A stretch of DNA of 64,000 nt from Burkholderiales bacterium RIFOXYD12_FULL_59_19 (GTDB taxonomy: Bacteria; Pseudomonadota; Gammaproteobacteria; Burkholderiales; Burkholderiaceae_C), in the NCBI GenBank assembly GCA_001771065.1, contig MESQ01000017.1, forward strand, positions 32,046-96,045. Direction: 5' to 3'. The notes beneath the pieces are model-generated. The model saw nothing but the letters and a program-made list of their open reading frames with translations, was not told where the DNA came from and did not search any database. Positions 31,394-40,537 of this stretch are shown here, one piece after another (within the stretch, counting starts at the first letter, position 1; every line of letters begins with the position of its first letter). A program made the position numbers and the translations under genes.

Positions 31394-32683
31394 ATGGCAC
31401 ATCCTGTTAAATACTTTGTCAACACCATGGAAGGTGCCCCCCAGTTGACCAATGACTGGGGGTGTATCACGGCGCTGCTCGACGCGGTGCTGGTCAACGG
31501 CTTTAACCTCAAATCGATCAGCGGTATCACCAGTGCAGGGGGTGTGGCTACGGCCAGCATCACCCTGGGGCACTTTTACACCGTGGGGCAGGTGCTTGCG
31601 GTCGCGGGTGCTGACCAGGCCGAATACAACGGCGAGGTGCAGGTAACCGCCACCACAGCCAACACGTTCAGCTACGCTATTACCGGCACGCCAGTGAGCC
31701 CGGCCACGGGTGCCAGCATCACGTCAAAAGTGGCACCGTTGGGCTGGGAGATTGCTTTTACGGGCATCAGCAAGCGTGCTTACCGCAGCCCGAATGTGCT
31801 GAGCAACCGACCCTATTTACGGGTGGACGATAGCCTTGACCCGGCGTACACCACCACTTACGCAAAAAAAGCCAAGGTGACCATGGCACAGGGCATGAGC
31901 GACATTGACACCTTTGTGGGTGCTCGTGCGCCCTATGACAGTGCGAGCCCAAGCAAAAATGAAGTCGGTACAGGGTCAGGCGTCACTGCCATGGATGGCT
32001 GGTACAAGTGGTATTACGCCCGATTGATGGGGCAAGGAACCGAGTCAAGTCTGCCTGGAGACGGGTCTCGTAGCTGGGTATTGGTGGGCGATGACCGTGG
32101 GTTTTACTTTATGCCTGCCCACAATACAAATGGCAGTCGTGCAGGGTACTGCTTTACAGACTTTGAGAGTTTTCGCAGTGTGGACGGCTTCAACACTTTG
32201 CTGGGTGCCACCGAGGCTTATGTCGCAGCAAACACCAATGCCAGCAGCTACCCTGGTGCGCAATATGCGGACAACGATATTGCCAACCATTTTCAACGCA
32301 CCCATGACGTGCAAGGCAAGGTGTTGATGCGCGATTACCTCCAACTCGGTGATCCGGTGCGTGCAGGGTTCGCGTCACTCAACACCAACAATGGGCAAAC
32401 GATTTCTGGACTTACAACAGGCGTTCCTTGGCCTAATGGGCCAGACTACAGCTTGTTGCTACACCCGGTCTACCTGAAGCAGGAAAACACCCACGTTCGA
32501 GGGCGTGTGCCCGGTCTATTTTGGGTGCACAACGATAAACCTTTGGGTGATCTGAACATCATCACAGGTGTGGCCGGGTACCCTGGCCGTACCTTCATGC
32601 TAGTGGACCTGGCCTATTCAGCCGGGGGTGTGAGACAGGTCGGGAGCCGGGTGGCGTTTGATATTACCGGCCCCTGGTGGTAA
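31394..32683 (+). CDS. Hypothetical tail protein
   Basis: 429 residues, beginning with HPVKYFVNTMEGAPQLTNDWG, a start typical of tail-tip proteins in B3-like phages. The protein is rich in Thr, Gly and aromatic residues and lacks signal peptide or membrane segments. The central region (WYKWYYARLMGQGTESSLPG) has many Trp/Tyr, often seen at carbohydrate- or surface-binding sites. It lies between two beta-rich tail proteins in a single transcription unit. I recognise no family. Confidence 0.5.
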   Translation: MAHPVKYFVNTMEGAPQLTNDWGCITALLDAVLVNGFNLKSISGITSAGGVATASITLGHFYTVGQVLAVAGADQAEYNGEVQVTATTANTFSYAITGTPVSPATGASITSKVAPLGWEIAFTGISKRAYRSPNVLSNRPYLRVDDSLDPAYTTTYAKKAKVTMAQGMSDIDTFVGARAPYDSASPSKNEVGTGSGVTAMDGWYKWYYARLMGQGTESSLPGDGSRSWVLVGDDRGFYFMPAHNTNGSRAGYCFTDFESFRSVDGFNTLLGATEAYVAANTNASSYPGAQYADNDIANHFQRTHDVQGKVLMRDYLQLGDPVRAGFASLNTNNGQTISGLTTGVPWPNGPDYSLLLHPVYLKQENTHVRGRVPGLFWVHNDKPLGDLNIITGVAGYPGRTFMLVDLAYSAGGVRQVGSRVAFDITGPWW

Positions 32684-32686
32684 GTC

Positions 32687-33700
32687 ATGACCTGGTGGAC
32701 CACGGTACCGGGCCTGACCCCGGTAGCTGCATATGACGCGGGGCGTGTAAGCGGGGCGCAGTTGCTCGACGGTGTTGGCAGCAATCACATTACAGCCACC
32801 GCCACTCTGGTAACAGCAGACTTTATAAGAAAGAACATCAAGGGTAACAATGCCCCAATGACCATCGCCACGCCTATCCCTGTGCCAGTGACGGGGGTGA
32901 TAGCAGGGTTTTGGCGCGTAGATACCCACGCCACTCCCACCGTACTGTTAGCAAAAACAGCGGGTGGCGGGGGTGATTACATGCTTCACCTTTCTGCAAA
33001 TGGCAACGGATGGTATGCCACCGCCAACGGCGTAGGTATGCAATATGGTGGGGGCAGCACTACTTGGGATGCCGATCACTTTGTGGCTATGGTCACAAGG
33101 GGTACAGACTCTATTTTGTACATTGATGGAGTGCAGGTAGGTACAGCACTCAGCAGCATTTACACCATGAGCCATATTGGGCAAGTTGGGTGGGGTGGTG
33201 GTGTCCAGCATCAGCTCGCTCTTGGACAGCCGTTGTATGCCATTGGGGTATGGTCTGGCACAGCCACCCAGGCAGACATACAGGCGCTTGAAGCGGCAGT
33301 CAAGTTGGAGTTGATGGGAGAGGTAGCGTCCTACCGTGGTTTTGATGCCAAATTTGGTGTTCTCGGTTTATGCCCGCCTGACCCGTTGATACCAAACGGC
33401 TTAAAAAATATCGGTTTTACCCCCTCGCTTGGCCAGGGCCTAGACATGCATTTTGGCGGACATGGGCAAATCACAGGCACGGTAAAAAATGCACCTGCCA
33501 GCCCTGTGCAGCGCCGCGTGGTGCTGATCGACGACAGCACCCAATACGTGATCCGGCAAACCTTTAGCGACCCGCTAACCGGCGCCTATGCATTTACCCG
33601 CATCGCCTTGGACCGCACTTACACCGTGCTGAGCTTTGACCACACCCAAGCCTACCGCGCTGTCATTGCCGACCGCGTAGCCCCGGAGCTGATGCCATGA
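32687..33700 (+). CDS. Tail protein with LamG/concanavalin-like domain
   Basis: 337 residues. Residues 85 to 210 resemble a laminin-G/concanavalin A-like jelly roll (FVAMVTRGTDSILYIDGVQVG is the typical centre strand with IDG-type turn). The C-terminal 70 residues (ITGTVKNAPASPVQRRVVLIDD, then DPLTGAYAFTRI) look like a carboxypeptidase-regulatory-like beta sandwich. Both are carbohydrate- or adhesion-associated folds, which fits a receptor-contacting tail role. The gene overlaps the next one by 4 bp. Confidence 0.6.
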   Translation: MTWWTTVPGLTPVAAYDAGRVSGAQLLDGVGSNHITATATLVTADFIRKNIKGNNAPMTIATPIPVPVTGVIAGFWRVDTHATPTVLLAKTAGGGGDYMLHLSANGNGWYATANGVGMQYGGGSTTWDADHFVAMVTRGTDSILYIDGVQVGTALSSIYTMSHIGQVGWGGGVQHQLALGQPLYAIGVWSGTATQADIQALEAAVKLELMGEVASYRGFDAKFGVLGLCPPDPLIPNGLKNIGFTPSLGQGLDMHFGGHGQITGTVKNAPASPVQRRVVLIDDSTQYVIRQTFSDPLTGAYAFTRIALDRTYTVLSFDHTQAYRAVIADRVAPELMP

Positions 33701-34104
33701 CCCTTGCCATATCTGCCGCCCACAACGATGCCCGCCTGGAGGGCACGCGCAGCTTTGCCGACATGGGCGCATCCAACAGCCGTATTTACCTCTACGCCAC
33801 TACACAGCCCGCCACGGGCGCAGACCCAGCCGGTAGCCCGGTCGCCATCATCACCCTGGCCAAGCCGTGTGGCGCAGTCGTTGACAACCTGCTGGTATTG
33901 GCGCAAAACGATTTGACGGGTGATCTGATCCTGGCCACCAACACCGTGCTGTGGGCACGCTGGATCAGCGGCACCGATGCACTGGTGGCAGACGGCACCG
34001 TGTCTGACAGCACGGGCACAGGCGACATCAAGCTGGCAGGCGCATCGGGAACCCTCGTGTATTCCGGTGGGCGCGTGCTGCTGGGTGCCTGCACCATCGG
34101 CTGA
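33697..34104 (+). CDS. Small beta-rich tail protein
   Basis: 135 residues. The sequence LEGTRSFADMGASNSRIYLYATTQP leads into repeated Val/Leu/Gly strands and ends in KLAGASGTLVYSGGRVLLG. No signal peptide. It is found between the LamG-like gene and the hub-like gene and overlaps the former (ATGA). Proteins of this size and place are common in Mu-like siphophages, but I cannot name a family. Confidence 0.5.
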   Translation: MTLAISAAHNDARLEGTRSFADMGASNSRIYLYATTQPATGADPAGSPVAIITLAKPCGAVVDNLLVLAQNDLTGDLILATNTVLWARWISGTDALVADGTVSDSTGTGDIKLAGASGTLVYSGGRVLLGACTIG

Positions 34105-34108
34105 TGCC

Positions 34109-36043
34109 ATGGCCACTAACCTTGTATTTTCTGGCTCGCCAAACGGCAGCCAGCCCGTTGATTTGGTGTTTGGCGGCGAGGGCACGTTCGTTGCACCCAA
34201 CACCATCGCCAGCATGGCGGCAACGTTGCCTAATCTGCAAGGTGGCATCGGCCTGGCGGTGGGCGTGCCCGCCAGCATCATCGCCGCGCCGCTACCCGGC
34301 CCCACCATGGCCGGCACAGCAGCCTACAGCAGCGACACCCAGCGCCCCATCATCAGCCAAACACTGGCCATTGGTCAAATAGCCAAACCCACAGAGTTTG
34401 GTAACACGCAACCCTACCAGCGGGCACAGCCCATGCAGGCGGGCGTGCAGCACCAGGCGACAGATGCGGTTTATGCCCACACGGGCACCATCCCAACATT
34501 TGCCACTGCACAGCCTGCCAGCACCCAGACCGGCGGGCAGTTTGACGATGCCACTGGCGCACGCGCTCAAGCGGCTGCGCACTGGCAAGAGGGCAACCCG
34601 GCAGCACGCCTGGCCGTCAACGGCTTGTTTGAGTACGGTGTACGCGCCAGTGCACAACTGTACGGCCGGTTTCAAGATGGCCACCACGACCGCCGACCCA
34701 GCCGCACCACGGGCTGGGCAGATGGTGCCACCCGGCGCAAGGGCTACACCGGGCAGAGTGGGCAGGGTAAAGCCACCCCGTTTGGCAGGTCCAGCCGCTA
34801 CCAAAACGCATGGCCACCACGGGCAGGGCAGTACACAGCACCCGCCACCCCGCCAACACCAGCGCCCTACTGGGGCACCGTGCTGGTGTTCGCCTGCCCG
34901 CCGCTTGCCGCGCCGCACCTGGTGTTTGGGGTGTACCAATGCCCGGGGATCGACCCCACAGTCCCTGCATTTTTTCAAATCCTACCCGCAAGGTTTTACA
35001 TGACCGCCCACACCATCTACGCCCAAACCCTGCCCGGCCTGGCAGACGTGCCAATTTTTGATGCCACCGTGGCCGCAGACTCGGGCAGCTTTTGCTGGAG
35101 CCTGTCAGCCACTGGCCCGGCCAGCCTGTTTGAGCAACTGGCACCGGTGGGCGGCCTGCCCGTGCAAATCAAACTCACGCTGGACGGCATCCCATGGGTC
35201 TTTGCCGTGGACAGCCTGGCCCGCCAAAACGCCTTTGGCCAAAGCCGGGTGCGTGTGCAAGGCCGCTCAGTCACCGCCATGATTGCTGCGCCCTACATGC
35301 GCAGCACGAGCCGCATCGAGGCCAACGAGCGCACCGCCCAGCAATTGGCCGAGGCTGATCTGACGGGCACCGGCATCACGCTGGACTGGGGCATAGGCGC
35401 GGGCGCGCTGGCCAACGGCGGCCTGGTCGACTGGCTGGTACCCGCCGGTGCGTACAGCCGCCAGGGGACACCGCTTGAGGCCGTGCAACGCATCGCAGCA
35501 GCTGTCGGCGGCTATCTGCAAAGCCACCGCAGCGCCCCTACCCTGCTGGCCCGCCACCCCTATGGCCAGCGTGTGGGCGACGTATCAGGCGCACCGTGGG
35601 ACTGGTCCAGTGGCGCGGCCGACGTAGAGCTGGCCCCAGATGCGCTGATCACCGAATCCGTCAGCCGCGCGGACGGCCCCGACATCAATGCCGTGTATGT
35701 ATCTGGCACCAGCCACGGTGTGCTGGCCCTGGTGCGCCGCACTGGTACAGCCGCCGACAAACTGGCCGACATGCGCACCGACAGCCTGATCACCCATGCC
35801 GATGCCGCCCGCCAGGCAGGCTTGGCCATACTGGGCGCGGCCGGCCACAAATACAACGTGCAGCTTGATTTACCCGTGCTCACCGGCACAGGCCATCCTG
35901 GCGTGCTGGATGTGGGCCAACTGGTACAGGTCAACACCACCCAGCCATGGCGCGCCCGGGTACGCGCCGTGAGTGTGCAAGCCAAACAACCCACCCTGCG
36001 CCAAACCATCACCCTAGAGCGCCACCTGGAGCCAACCGCATGA
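34109..36043 (+). CDS. Tail hub-like protein
   Basis: 644 residues from the ATG at 34,109. The N-terminal 290 residues are Gly/Pro/Ala/Gln-rich and low in complexity. From about residue 300 there is a domain like the baseplate-hub proteins (gpD/gp44 type): FAVDSLARQNAFGQSRVRVQGRS, then SRIEANERTAQQLAE and, near the C-terminus, LDVGQLVQVNTTQPWRARVRAVSV. Such proteins form the hub that plugs the end of the tail tube. The stop overlaps the start of the last phage gene. Confidence 0.6.
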   Translation: MATNLVFSGSPNGSQPVDLVFGGEGTFVAPNTIASMAATLPNLQGGIGLAVGVPASIIAAPLPGPTMAGTAAYSSDTQRPIISQTLAIGQIAKPTEFGNTQPYQRAQPMQAGVQHQATDAVYAHTGTIPTFATAQPASTQTGGQFDDATGARAQAAAHWQEGNPAARLAVNGLFEYGVRASAQLYGRFQDGHHDRRPSRTTGWADGATRRKGYTGQSGQGKATPFGRSSRYQNAWPPRAGQYTAPATPPTPAPYWGTVLVFACPPLAAPHLVFGVYQCPGIDPTVPAFFQILPARFYMTAHTIYAQTLPGLADVPIFDATVAADSGSFCWSLSATGPASLFEQLAPVGGLPVQIKLTLDGIPWVFAVDSLARQNAFGQSRVRVQGRSVTAMIAAPYMRSTSRIEANERTAQQLAEADLTGTGITLDWGIGAGALANGGLVDWLVPAGAYSRQGTPLEAVQRIAAAVGGYLQSHRSAPTLLARHPYGQRVGDVSGAPWDWSSGAADVELAPDALITESVSRADGPDINAVYVSGTSHGVLALVRRTGTAADKLADMRTDSLITHADAARQAGLAILGAAGHKYNVQLDLPVLTGTGHPGVLDVGQLVQVNTTQPWRARVRAVSVQAKQPTLRQTITLERHLEPTA

Positions 36044-36276
36044 CCACCGCCAACTTGTACCGCGCCCTGCAAGAGCTGCTACCCCAGTCACCCCTGCAAG
36101 TGGCTACTGTGACCGCCATCAACACCGGCCAGGGCACCTGCACTGTGACCTGGCCTGGCGGCAGTGTGCAGACCGTTCGTGGCGCCGGCGTGGCCGTTGG
36201 TTCTAATGCGTTTGTGCGGGATGGCATTATTGAGGGCGCTGCGCCAAGCCTGGACGTGCTGACGATTGATGTGTGA
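36040..36276 (+). CDS. Last tail gene, small beta-barrel-like protein
   Basis: 78 residues from the ATG at 36,040. After an N-terminal helix (LYRALQELLP) the sequence VATVTAINTGQGTCTVTWPGGSVQTVRGAGVA is typical of an OB-fold small baseplate protein, like the gpV/gp45 beta-barrel that sits next to the hub. No membrane or export signal. It is the last gene of the rightward late operon and ends about 106 bp before the inferred prophage end. Confidence 0.55.
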   Translation: MTTANLYRALQELLPQSPLQVATVTAINTGQGTCTVTWPGGSVQTVRGAGVAVGSNAFVRDGIIEGAAPSLDVLTIDV

Positions 36277-36382
36277 TATCCACGACGCTGTTACTCAGCG
36301 CGAAATTTCGTTTTCTATCAAGAAACTAAATCCCATATCATTTATCGCGCGTTTAACGACTCATTTATCGCGGCGCGCTTCA
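36277..36382. other. Prophage right end with repeated TCATTTATCGCG motifs
   Basis: Between the last phage gene and the resumption of the host reading frame are two identical 12-mers, TCATTTATCGCG, at 36,338 and 36,361 (23 bp apart), plus a palindrome CGAAATTTCG at 36,301. Spaced 20-odd-bp repeats at the very end of the element are what is expected of transposase A binding sites. A terminal CA at 36,381 to 36,382 fits the TG...CA ends of Mu-like elements. The exact junction cannot be proven without the left end. Confidence 0.6.
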
Positions 36383-36854
36383 CGCTACCGAACTCCACAC
36401 CTGGGCTGACCTGTCGCCGTTTGCCAACATCGTCAAGATGATCGACATGATGACGTTTTTCATTCGCATCATGCTGGTCGCCATTGTGCTGGTGAGTGTG
36501 ATGAACGTGATGCTGATGGCGGTTTATGAGCGCATCCGCGAGATCGGCACGCTGGCCGCCATTGGCACCCAGCCGCGCAAACTGATGGCGATTTTTTTGA
36601 GCGAAGGTCTGTTGCTCGGACTGGCCGGTGCGCTGGCGGGCGTGGCGCTGAGTTATGCCGTGGTGGCGGTGCTCAACGTCTGGCCGATCGTCTTCAGCTT
36701 TGGCCGCGAGCAGATCACCTTGCACCCCGCCTTGGCGGCCTCAGAAGTGCTGGGTGTGCTGGTACTGGCGGTGCTGGTGTCGGGCCTGGCCAGCCTGCAG
36801 CCGGCCTGGCGCGCCGCCCGCATGGACCCGATCCAGGCCCTGCGCCACGTCTGA
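36383..36854 (+). pseudogene. ABC transporter permease, C-terminal fragment interrupted by the prophage
   Basis: The reading frame begins immediately after the prophage end (ATELHTWADLSPFANIVK) and continues through an FtsX/MacB-type membrane domain: three to four helices, VSVMNVMLMAVYERIREIGTL (the conserved YER-x-x-EIG segment), then LQPAWRAARMDPIQALRHV, the family's typical C-terminal ending. The N-terminal part must lie on the other side of the prophage. Host sequence in frame up to the junction is the main evidence for insertion into this gene. The partner genes downstream appear intact. Confidence 0.85.
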
Positions 36855-36882
36855 ATCCATTGAAAAAACACGAGCAAAAACC

Positions 36883-37617
36883 ATGAAATTCTTCAAATTT
36901 ATCGCCCTGACCTTGCTCTGTGCACCCGTGTTGGGTTTTGCGGTGGATGGTGTTGCACTCCTGAAAAAGCTCGACCGCAACCTGGAACCCGAGTCGTATG
37001 AGAGCTACCGCAAGCTCATCAACATCGAGCCCAATGGCAATAAAAAAGAGTTCGTGTTGTACTCTGTGAAAAAAGGCAAGGACCAGACGGCCAGCCTGTT
37101 CCTGCAGCCCGCCAGCGACAAGGGTCGCAGCACCTTGCGCCAGGGTGACAACATGTGGATGTACCTGCCCAGCGTTGGCAAACCCATGCGTATCACCAGC
37201 TTGCAGTCAGTCACCGGCGGTGTTTTCAACAACGCCGACATCATGCGGCTCGATTACGCGGTGGAATACGACGTGGCCTCGGTCGATGAGTCCGCCACGC
37301 TCTACACCCTGCACCTGAAGGCAAAAACTGGCGAGGTGGCCTATGACAAACTCAAAATGACGGTGGACAAGAAGCTGGTGCTGCCGGTTGACATTGAGGC
37401 CTATGCCAGCAGTGGCATGCTGCTGAAAACCCTGCATTTCAAAGACATCAAGGACTTTGGCGGCGGCATCCGGCGCCCGGCCACCATCGAGACCGACAGT
37501 CCGCTGTACAAGGGCTACAAGTCGGTGATGTTGTACTCGGGTTTGAAAAAGCGTGATTTTGCCGATGAAGTGTTCACGCAGGGTTTCATGTCGCGGCTGG
37601 AGGAGTTGCGCAAGTGA
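36883..37617 (+). CDS. LolA-like outer-membrane lipoprotein-sorting protein
   Basis: 244 residues from the ATG at 36,883 with a Sec signal peptide (cleavage near residue 19, VLGFA). The mature protein matches the family annotated as outer-membrane lipoprotein-sorting proteins, found beside ABC permeases of the LolCE type: TLRQGDNMWMYLPSVGKPMRI and RLDYAVEYDVASVDESATLY. It probably has a LolA/B-like beta fold that carries a hydrophobic ligand across the periplasm. It overlaps the beta-barrel gene by 4 bp; the broken permease is just upstream. Confidence 0.75.
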   Translation: MKFFKFIALTLLCAPVLGFAVDGVALLKKLDRNLEPESYESYRKLINIEPNGNKKEFVLYSVKKGKDQTASLFLQPASDKGRSTLRQGDNMWMYLPSVGKPMRITSLQSVTGGVFNNADIMRLDYAVEYDVASVDESATLYTLHLKAKTGEVAYDKLKMTVDKKLVLPVDIEAYASSGMLLKTLHFKDIKDFGGGIRRPATIETDSPLYKGYKSVMLYSGLKKRDFADEVFTQGFMSRLEELRK

Positions 37618-38927
37618 GTAACGCTGTTTGTCCCAGGTGCTCGGCTCTGAGCGTGGCGCTGGGCCTGCTGGTGTCGTCGTGGAGCCTGGTGACCAGCGCG
37701 CAGGAATTCACATTTGATGCCTCCGAGTTCGAGAAAAAAACCTTTGAGTTTTCGGGCTACCTGGAACAAAAAGAAGAGCTGCTTCAGTTGCGTGGCGACA
37801 GCCCGGCTTTTCAATTGGCTTATCCGGGCGAAACCTCGCGCTTTGAGTTGCTGCGCAGTACCACCACGCTGGAGCTCGGTGGCAAGCTCAATCTGGGGGA
37901 CTTTGTACTCGACGCTCGGGCTCAGGGCGGCCAAGCCAACGATGACCTGGTCAGCAACACCCGTGAACTGGCCGTGATGGAAGGCGGCCTGCGCTGGAGC
38001 GCCAGTCCCGGCCTGACCTTCGACCTGGGTAAGCGGGTGCAGCGCTGGGGCAAGGGCTACGCCTGGAGCCCGGTGGCAATGGTGGAACGACCCAGGGACG
38101 CCAACGACCCCGCCGCTTCGCGCGAGGGTTTTGTCATGGCCACGGGCGAATGGACCCGAAGTTTTTCCGGCCCCATCAGCGCGGTCAGTCTCACCGGCTT
38201 GCTGGTTCCGACCGACGGTGACATGAACGCTGATTTTGGTCAGACGCAAGACCTTAACCCTGCCGCCAGGTTGTACCTGCTGGCCTGGGACACCGACATT
38301 GACCTGATGTGGCGCAGCCAGGGCGCACGGCCCGAGAGTTTTGGCCTGGACTTTTCACGCAACCTGAGCACCGCGCTGGAGCTGCATGGCGAGTGGGCAC
38401 GCACGCTTGATGCCAGCCGTAACACTGTCACCGCTTCGGGCGTCACCAGCAGCGAACGCGTTGTTATGGATTCCTATTTGCTCGGGGTGCGTTACCTGAC
38501 GCAGGGTGAGGTCACCTGGATCGCCGAGTATTACCGCAACGGCGCAGGTTACAGCGCGCAGGAACTCAGCGTCTACTACCAGTTTCTGGAGACGGCGCTT
38601 GAGCCCGGTGCGCCGGCAACGCTTGCCAGTACGGCGCGCACCGTCGCTCAGTCGGGCTACGCCAGGCCGAACCCGGGACGTGATTACCTGTACCTGAAAG
38701 CCAGCGTCAGCGAGCCCCTTGACTGGGTCTATGGTGCGGCCTCGCTCACCACCATGGTCAATCTGAATGACCACAGCTACCAGATCACGCCAGAAATCAG
38801 CTACACCGGTTTTGCCAATTGGGAGTTGCGCGGTCGGCTGATTCTGCTGGCAGGCCAGGCACACACCGAGTTCAATGAAAAAACCACCAGTCGGCGCCTT
38901 GAAATTTATGCGCGCTACTACTTTTGA
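37614..38927 (+). CDS. Predicted outer-membrane beta-barrel protein
   Basis: 437 residues with a signal peptide (cleavage near residue 30, VTSAQ). The mature protein has alternating strands rich in Tyr, Leu and Gly, and ends in an aromatic residue (IYARYYF), the C-terminal signature of proteins inserted by the BAM complex. It is encoded directly after the LolA-like protein, so the broken permease, the carrier and the barrel may form an export path for a lipid or envelope component. I cannot identify the substrate. Confidence 0.65.
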   Translation: MSNAVCPRCSALSVALGLLVSSWSLVTSAQEFTFDASEFEKKTFEFSGYLEQKEELLQLRGDSPAFQLAYPGETSRFELLRSTTTLELGGKLNLGDFVLDARAQGGQANDDLVSNTRELAVMEGGLRWSASPGLTFDLGKRVQRWGKGYAWSPVAMVERPRDANDPAASREGFVMATGEWTRSFSGPISAVSLTGLLVPTDGDMNADFGQTQDLNPAARLYLLAWDTDIDLMWRSQGARPESFGLDFSRNLSTALELHGEWARTLDASRNTVTASGVTSSERVVMDSYLLGVRYLTQGEVTWIAEYYRNGAGYSAQELSVYYQFLETALEPGAPATLASTARTVAQSGYARPNPGRDYLYLKASVSEPLDWVYGAASLTTMVNLNDHSYQITPEISYTGFANWELRGRLILLAGQAHTEFNEKTTSRRLEIYARYYF

Positions 38928-38945
38928 AGCGCACCAACCTGCGTC

Positions 38946-39015
38946 CCGGATTGCGCTGTGCTTCATCCGGGCTACGGTGTTGGTCGCTTGAACTGTAGCC
39001 CGGATGCCAATCCGG
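38946..39015. terminator. Nested inverted repeat, bidirectional terminator or REP-like
   Basis: Two nested perfect repeats: outer CCGGATTG/CAATCCGG (38,946 and 39,008) and inner CATCCGGGCTAC/GTAGCCCGGATG (38,964 and 38,995). Together they make a long interrupted hairpin placed between convergent genes, the rightward barrel gene and leftward acr3. There is no clear T-run, so this could equally be a REP/BIME-like element rather than an intrinsic terminator. Confidence 0.6.
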
Positions 39016-39021
39016 TGGCAC

Positions 39022-40032
39022 TTATTCGGCAGGTCGGGCCCGGTTGACCAGCCACACCAGCGACAACATCACCGGGACCTCCACCAGCACCCCCACCACC
39101 GTGGCCAGGGCGGCGCCGGAATTGAGCCCAAAGAGGGAAATCGCCACCGCCACCGCCAGCTCGAAAAAGTTGGAGGTACCAATCAAACAGGCTGGGCCGG
39201 CGATGTTGTGTGGCAACTTGAGCAGTCGCGCGCCCCACCAACTGATGAAGAATATGCCGTAGGTTTGCAGCATCAGCGGGATCGCAATCAGGCCGATGAT
39301 GAGCGGCTTGGCCACGATGGTTTCTGCCTGAAAACCAAACAGCAGCACCACGGTGGCAATCAGGCCCACGACCGACCACGGCTTGAGGTGTGCCACGAAT
39401 TCAGCCACGGCGTGGTCAGAGCGGCGCGCCAGCATGCGGCGTGTGGCCATGCCCGCCGCCAGCGGCAGCACCACATAGAGCACGGTAGAAAGCAGCAGCG
39501 TTTGCCAGGGCACGGTGATGTCGGTCACACCCAGTAAAAAGGCGGCAATCGGCGCAAAGGCAAAGACCATGATCAGGTCGTTGACCGAGACCTGCACCAG
39601 CGTGTAGTTGGCATCGCCCTTGACCAGCTGGCTCCAGACAAACACCATGGCGGTACATGGCGCCACGCCCAGCAGAATCATGCCGGCGATGTATTCGCTG
39701 GCCGACTGTGGGTCGACCCACGGCGCAAACAGGTAGTGGAAGAACAGCACGCCAAGGGCAGCCATGGTGAAGGGTTTGATCAGCCAGTTGACTACCAGGG
39801 TCAGGGCCAGACCGCGCGGCTTTTTGCCGACGTCTTTGACAGCTGACCAGTCGATCTGGATCATCATCGGGTAGATCATGACCCAGATCAGCACGGCGAC
39901 CACCAGGTTGACGTGGGCAATTTCAAGTGCCGCAATCGCCTGGAATGTGTCTGGCGTCAGCAGCCCAAGGCCTACACCCGCGCCAATGCCCAGCGCCACC
40001 CACAGGGTCAGATAACGTTCAAACAAGCCCAT
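39022..40032 (-). CDS. acr3: ACR3-family arsenite efflux permease
   Basis: 336 residues, ten predicted transmembrane helices. The sequence [26 protein letters not shown] holds the conserved Cys in the fourth helix that is needed for arsenite transport. It exports As(OH)3/arsenite from the cytoplasm using the proton gradient, or in complex with ArsA. Last gene of the leftward ars operon, only 1 bp after arsC. The length is normal for prokaryotic ACR3 (about 330 to 350 residues). Confidence 0.93.
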   Translation of the reverse strand: MGLFERYLTLWVALGIGAGVGLGLLTPDTFQAIAALEIAHVNLVVAVLIWVMIYPMMIQIDWSAVKDVGKKPRGLALTLVVNWLIKPFTMAALGVLFFHYLFAPWVDPQSASEYIAGMILLGVAPCTAMVFVWSQLVKGDANYTLVQVSVNDLIMVFAFAPIAAFLLGVTDITVPWQTLLLSTVLYVVLPLAAGMATRRMLARRSDHAVAEFVAHLKPWSVVGLIATVVLLFGFQAETIVAKPLIIGLIAIPLMLQTYGIFFISWWGARLLKLPHNIAGPACLIGTSNFFELAVAVAISLFGLNSGAALATVVGVLVEVPVMLSLVWLVNRARPAE

Positions 40033-40033
40033 C

Positions 40034-40537
40034 TCATTGCCCCAGGGCCATTTCGCGGGCGGTGTTCTGCAACATGGTTTTTTCCAGTTTGCTGGCGGGC
40101 AGGCTCACCAGCAGCTCCAGTCGGCGCTTCAGTGCCAACAGGGTTTGGCGGAAGGCTTCGAGCTTGTGGGCATCGTCAGCATCGCCGACAGAAGGGTCGG
40201 CGTAGCCCCAGTGTGCGGTGGCGGGCTGGCCGGGCCAATAGGGGCAGACTTCGCCGGCGGCGTTGTCGCACACGGTAATGACAAGGTCCATCTGCGGCGC
40301 ATCTGTGGTGCCGAATTCATCCCAGGATTTGCTGTACAGGCCTTCGACAGAAATACCGGCATTCTGCAGCACCTGCAGGCCCAGCGGGTTGGGTTGCTGG
40401 TTAGCGCTTGGGCTGCTGCCGGCCGAGAAGGCCTTGAAGCGGCCGCGCCCGATGTGGTTCAGGACAGCCTCTGCCAGAATGCTGCGGGCCGAGTTGTGGG
40501 TGCATAAAAACAGCACGTTAAATGCTTTGTCAGTCAT
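40034..40537 (-). CDS. arsC: Arsenate reductase, thioredoxin-dependent (LMW-phosphatase type)
   Basis: 167 residues from the ATG at 40,537. The P-loop CTHNSAR (residues 12 to 18) is the catalytic CX5R of low-molecular-weight phosphatase-type arsenate reductases. Two further Cys ([16 protein letters not shown]) supply the second and third redox Cys, consistent with the thioredoxin-linked ArsC of Staphylococcus pI258 rather than the E. coli glutaredoxin type. It reduces arsenate to arsenite, which ACR3/ArsA then exports. The start overlaps the arsA stop (ATGA). Confidence 0.9.
   Translation of the reverse strand: MTDKAFNVLFLCTHNSARSILAEAVLNHIGRGRFKAFSAGSSPSANQQPNPLGLQVLQNAGISVEGLYSKSWDEFGTTDAPQMDLVITVCDNAAGEVCPYWPGQPATAHWGYADPSVGDADDAHKLEAFRQTLLALKRRLELLVSLPASKLEKTMLQNTAREMALGQ

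Larger units (their letters stand above)
1..36382. mobile_element. Mu-like transposable prophage (left end outside window)
   Basis: The region carries a DDE transposase with its AAA+ partner, a repressor with a divergent Ner-like gene, GemA and Mor homologues, Mu-type terminase, protease, capsid and head-tail genes, a tape measure and tail-tip genes. Its right boundary is inferred from the point where an ABC permease reading frame resumes (about 36,383) just after short repeated motifs. The left boundary is not reached, because the terminase large-subunit gene runs off the window. No contractile sheath gene is seen. The order is unusual: terminase and lysis genes lie on the minus strand to the left of the repressor, while capsid and tail genes lie on the plus strand to the right. 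Confidence 0.93.
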
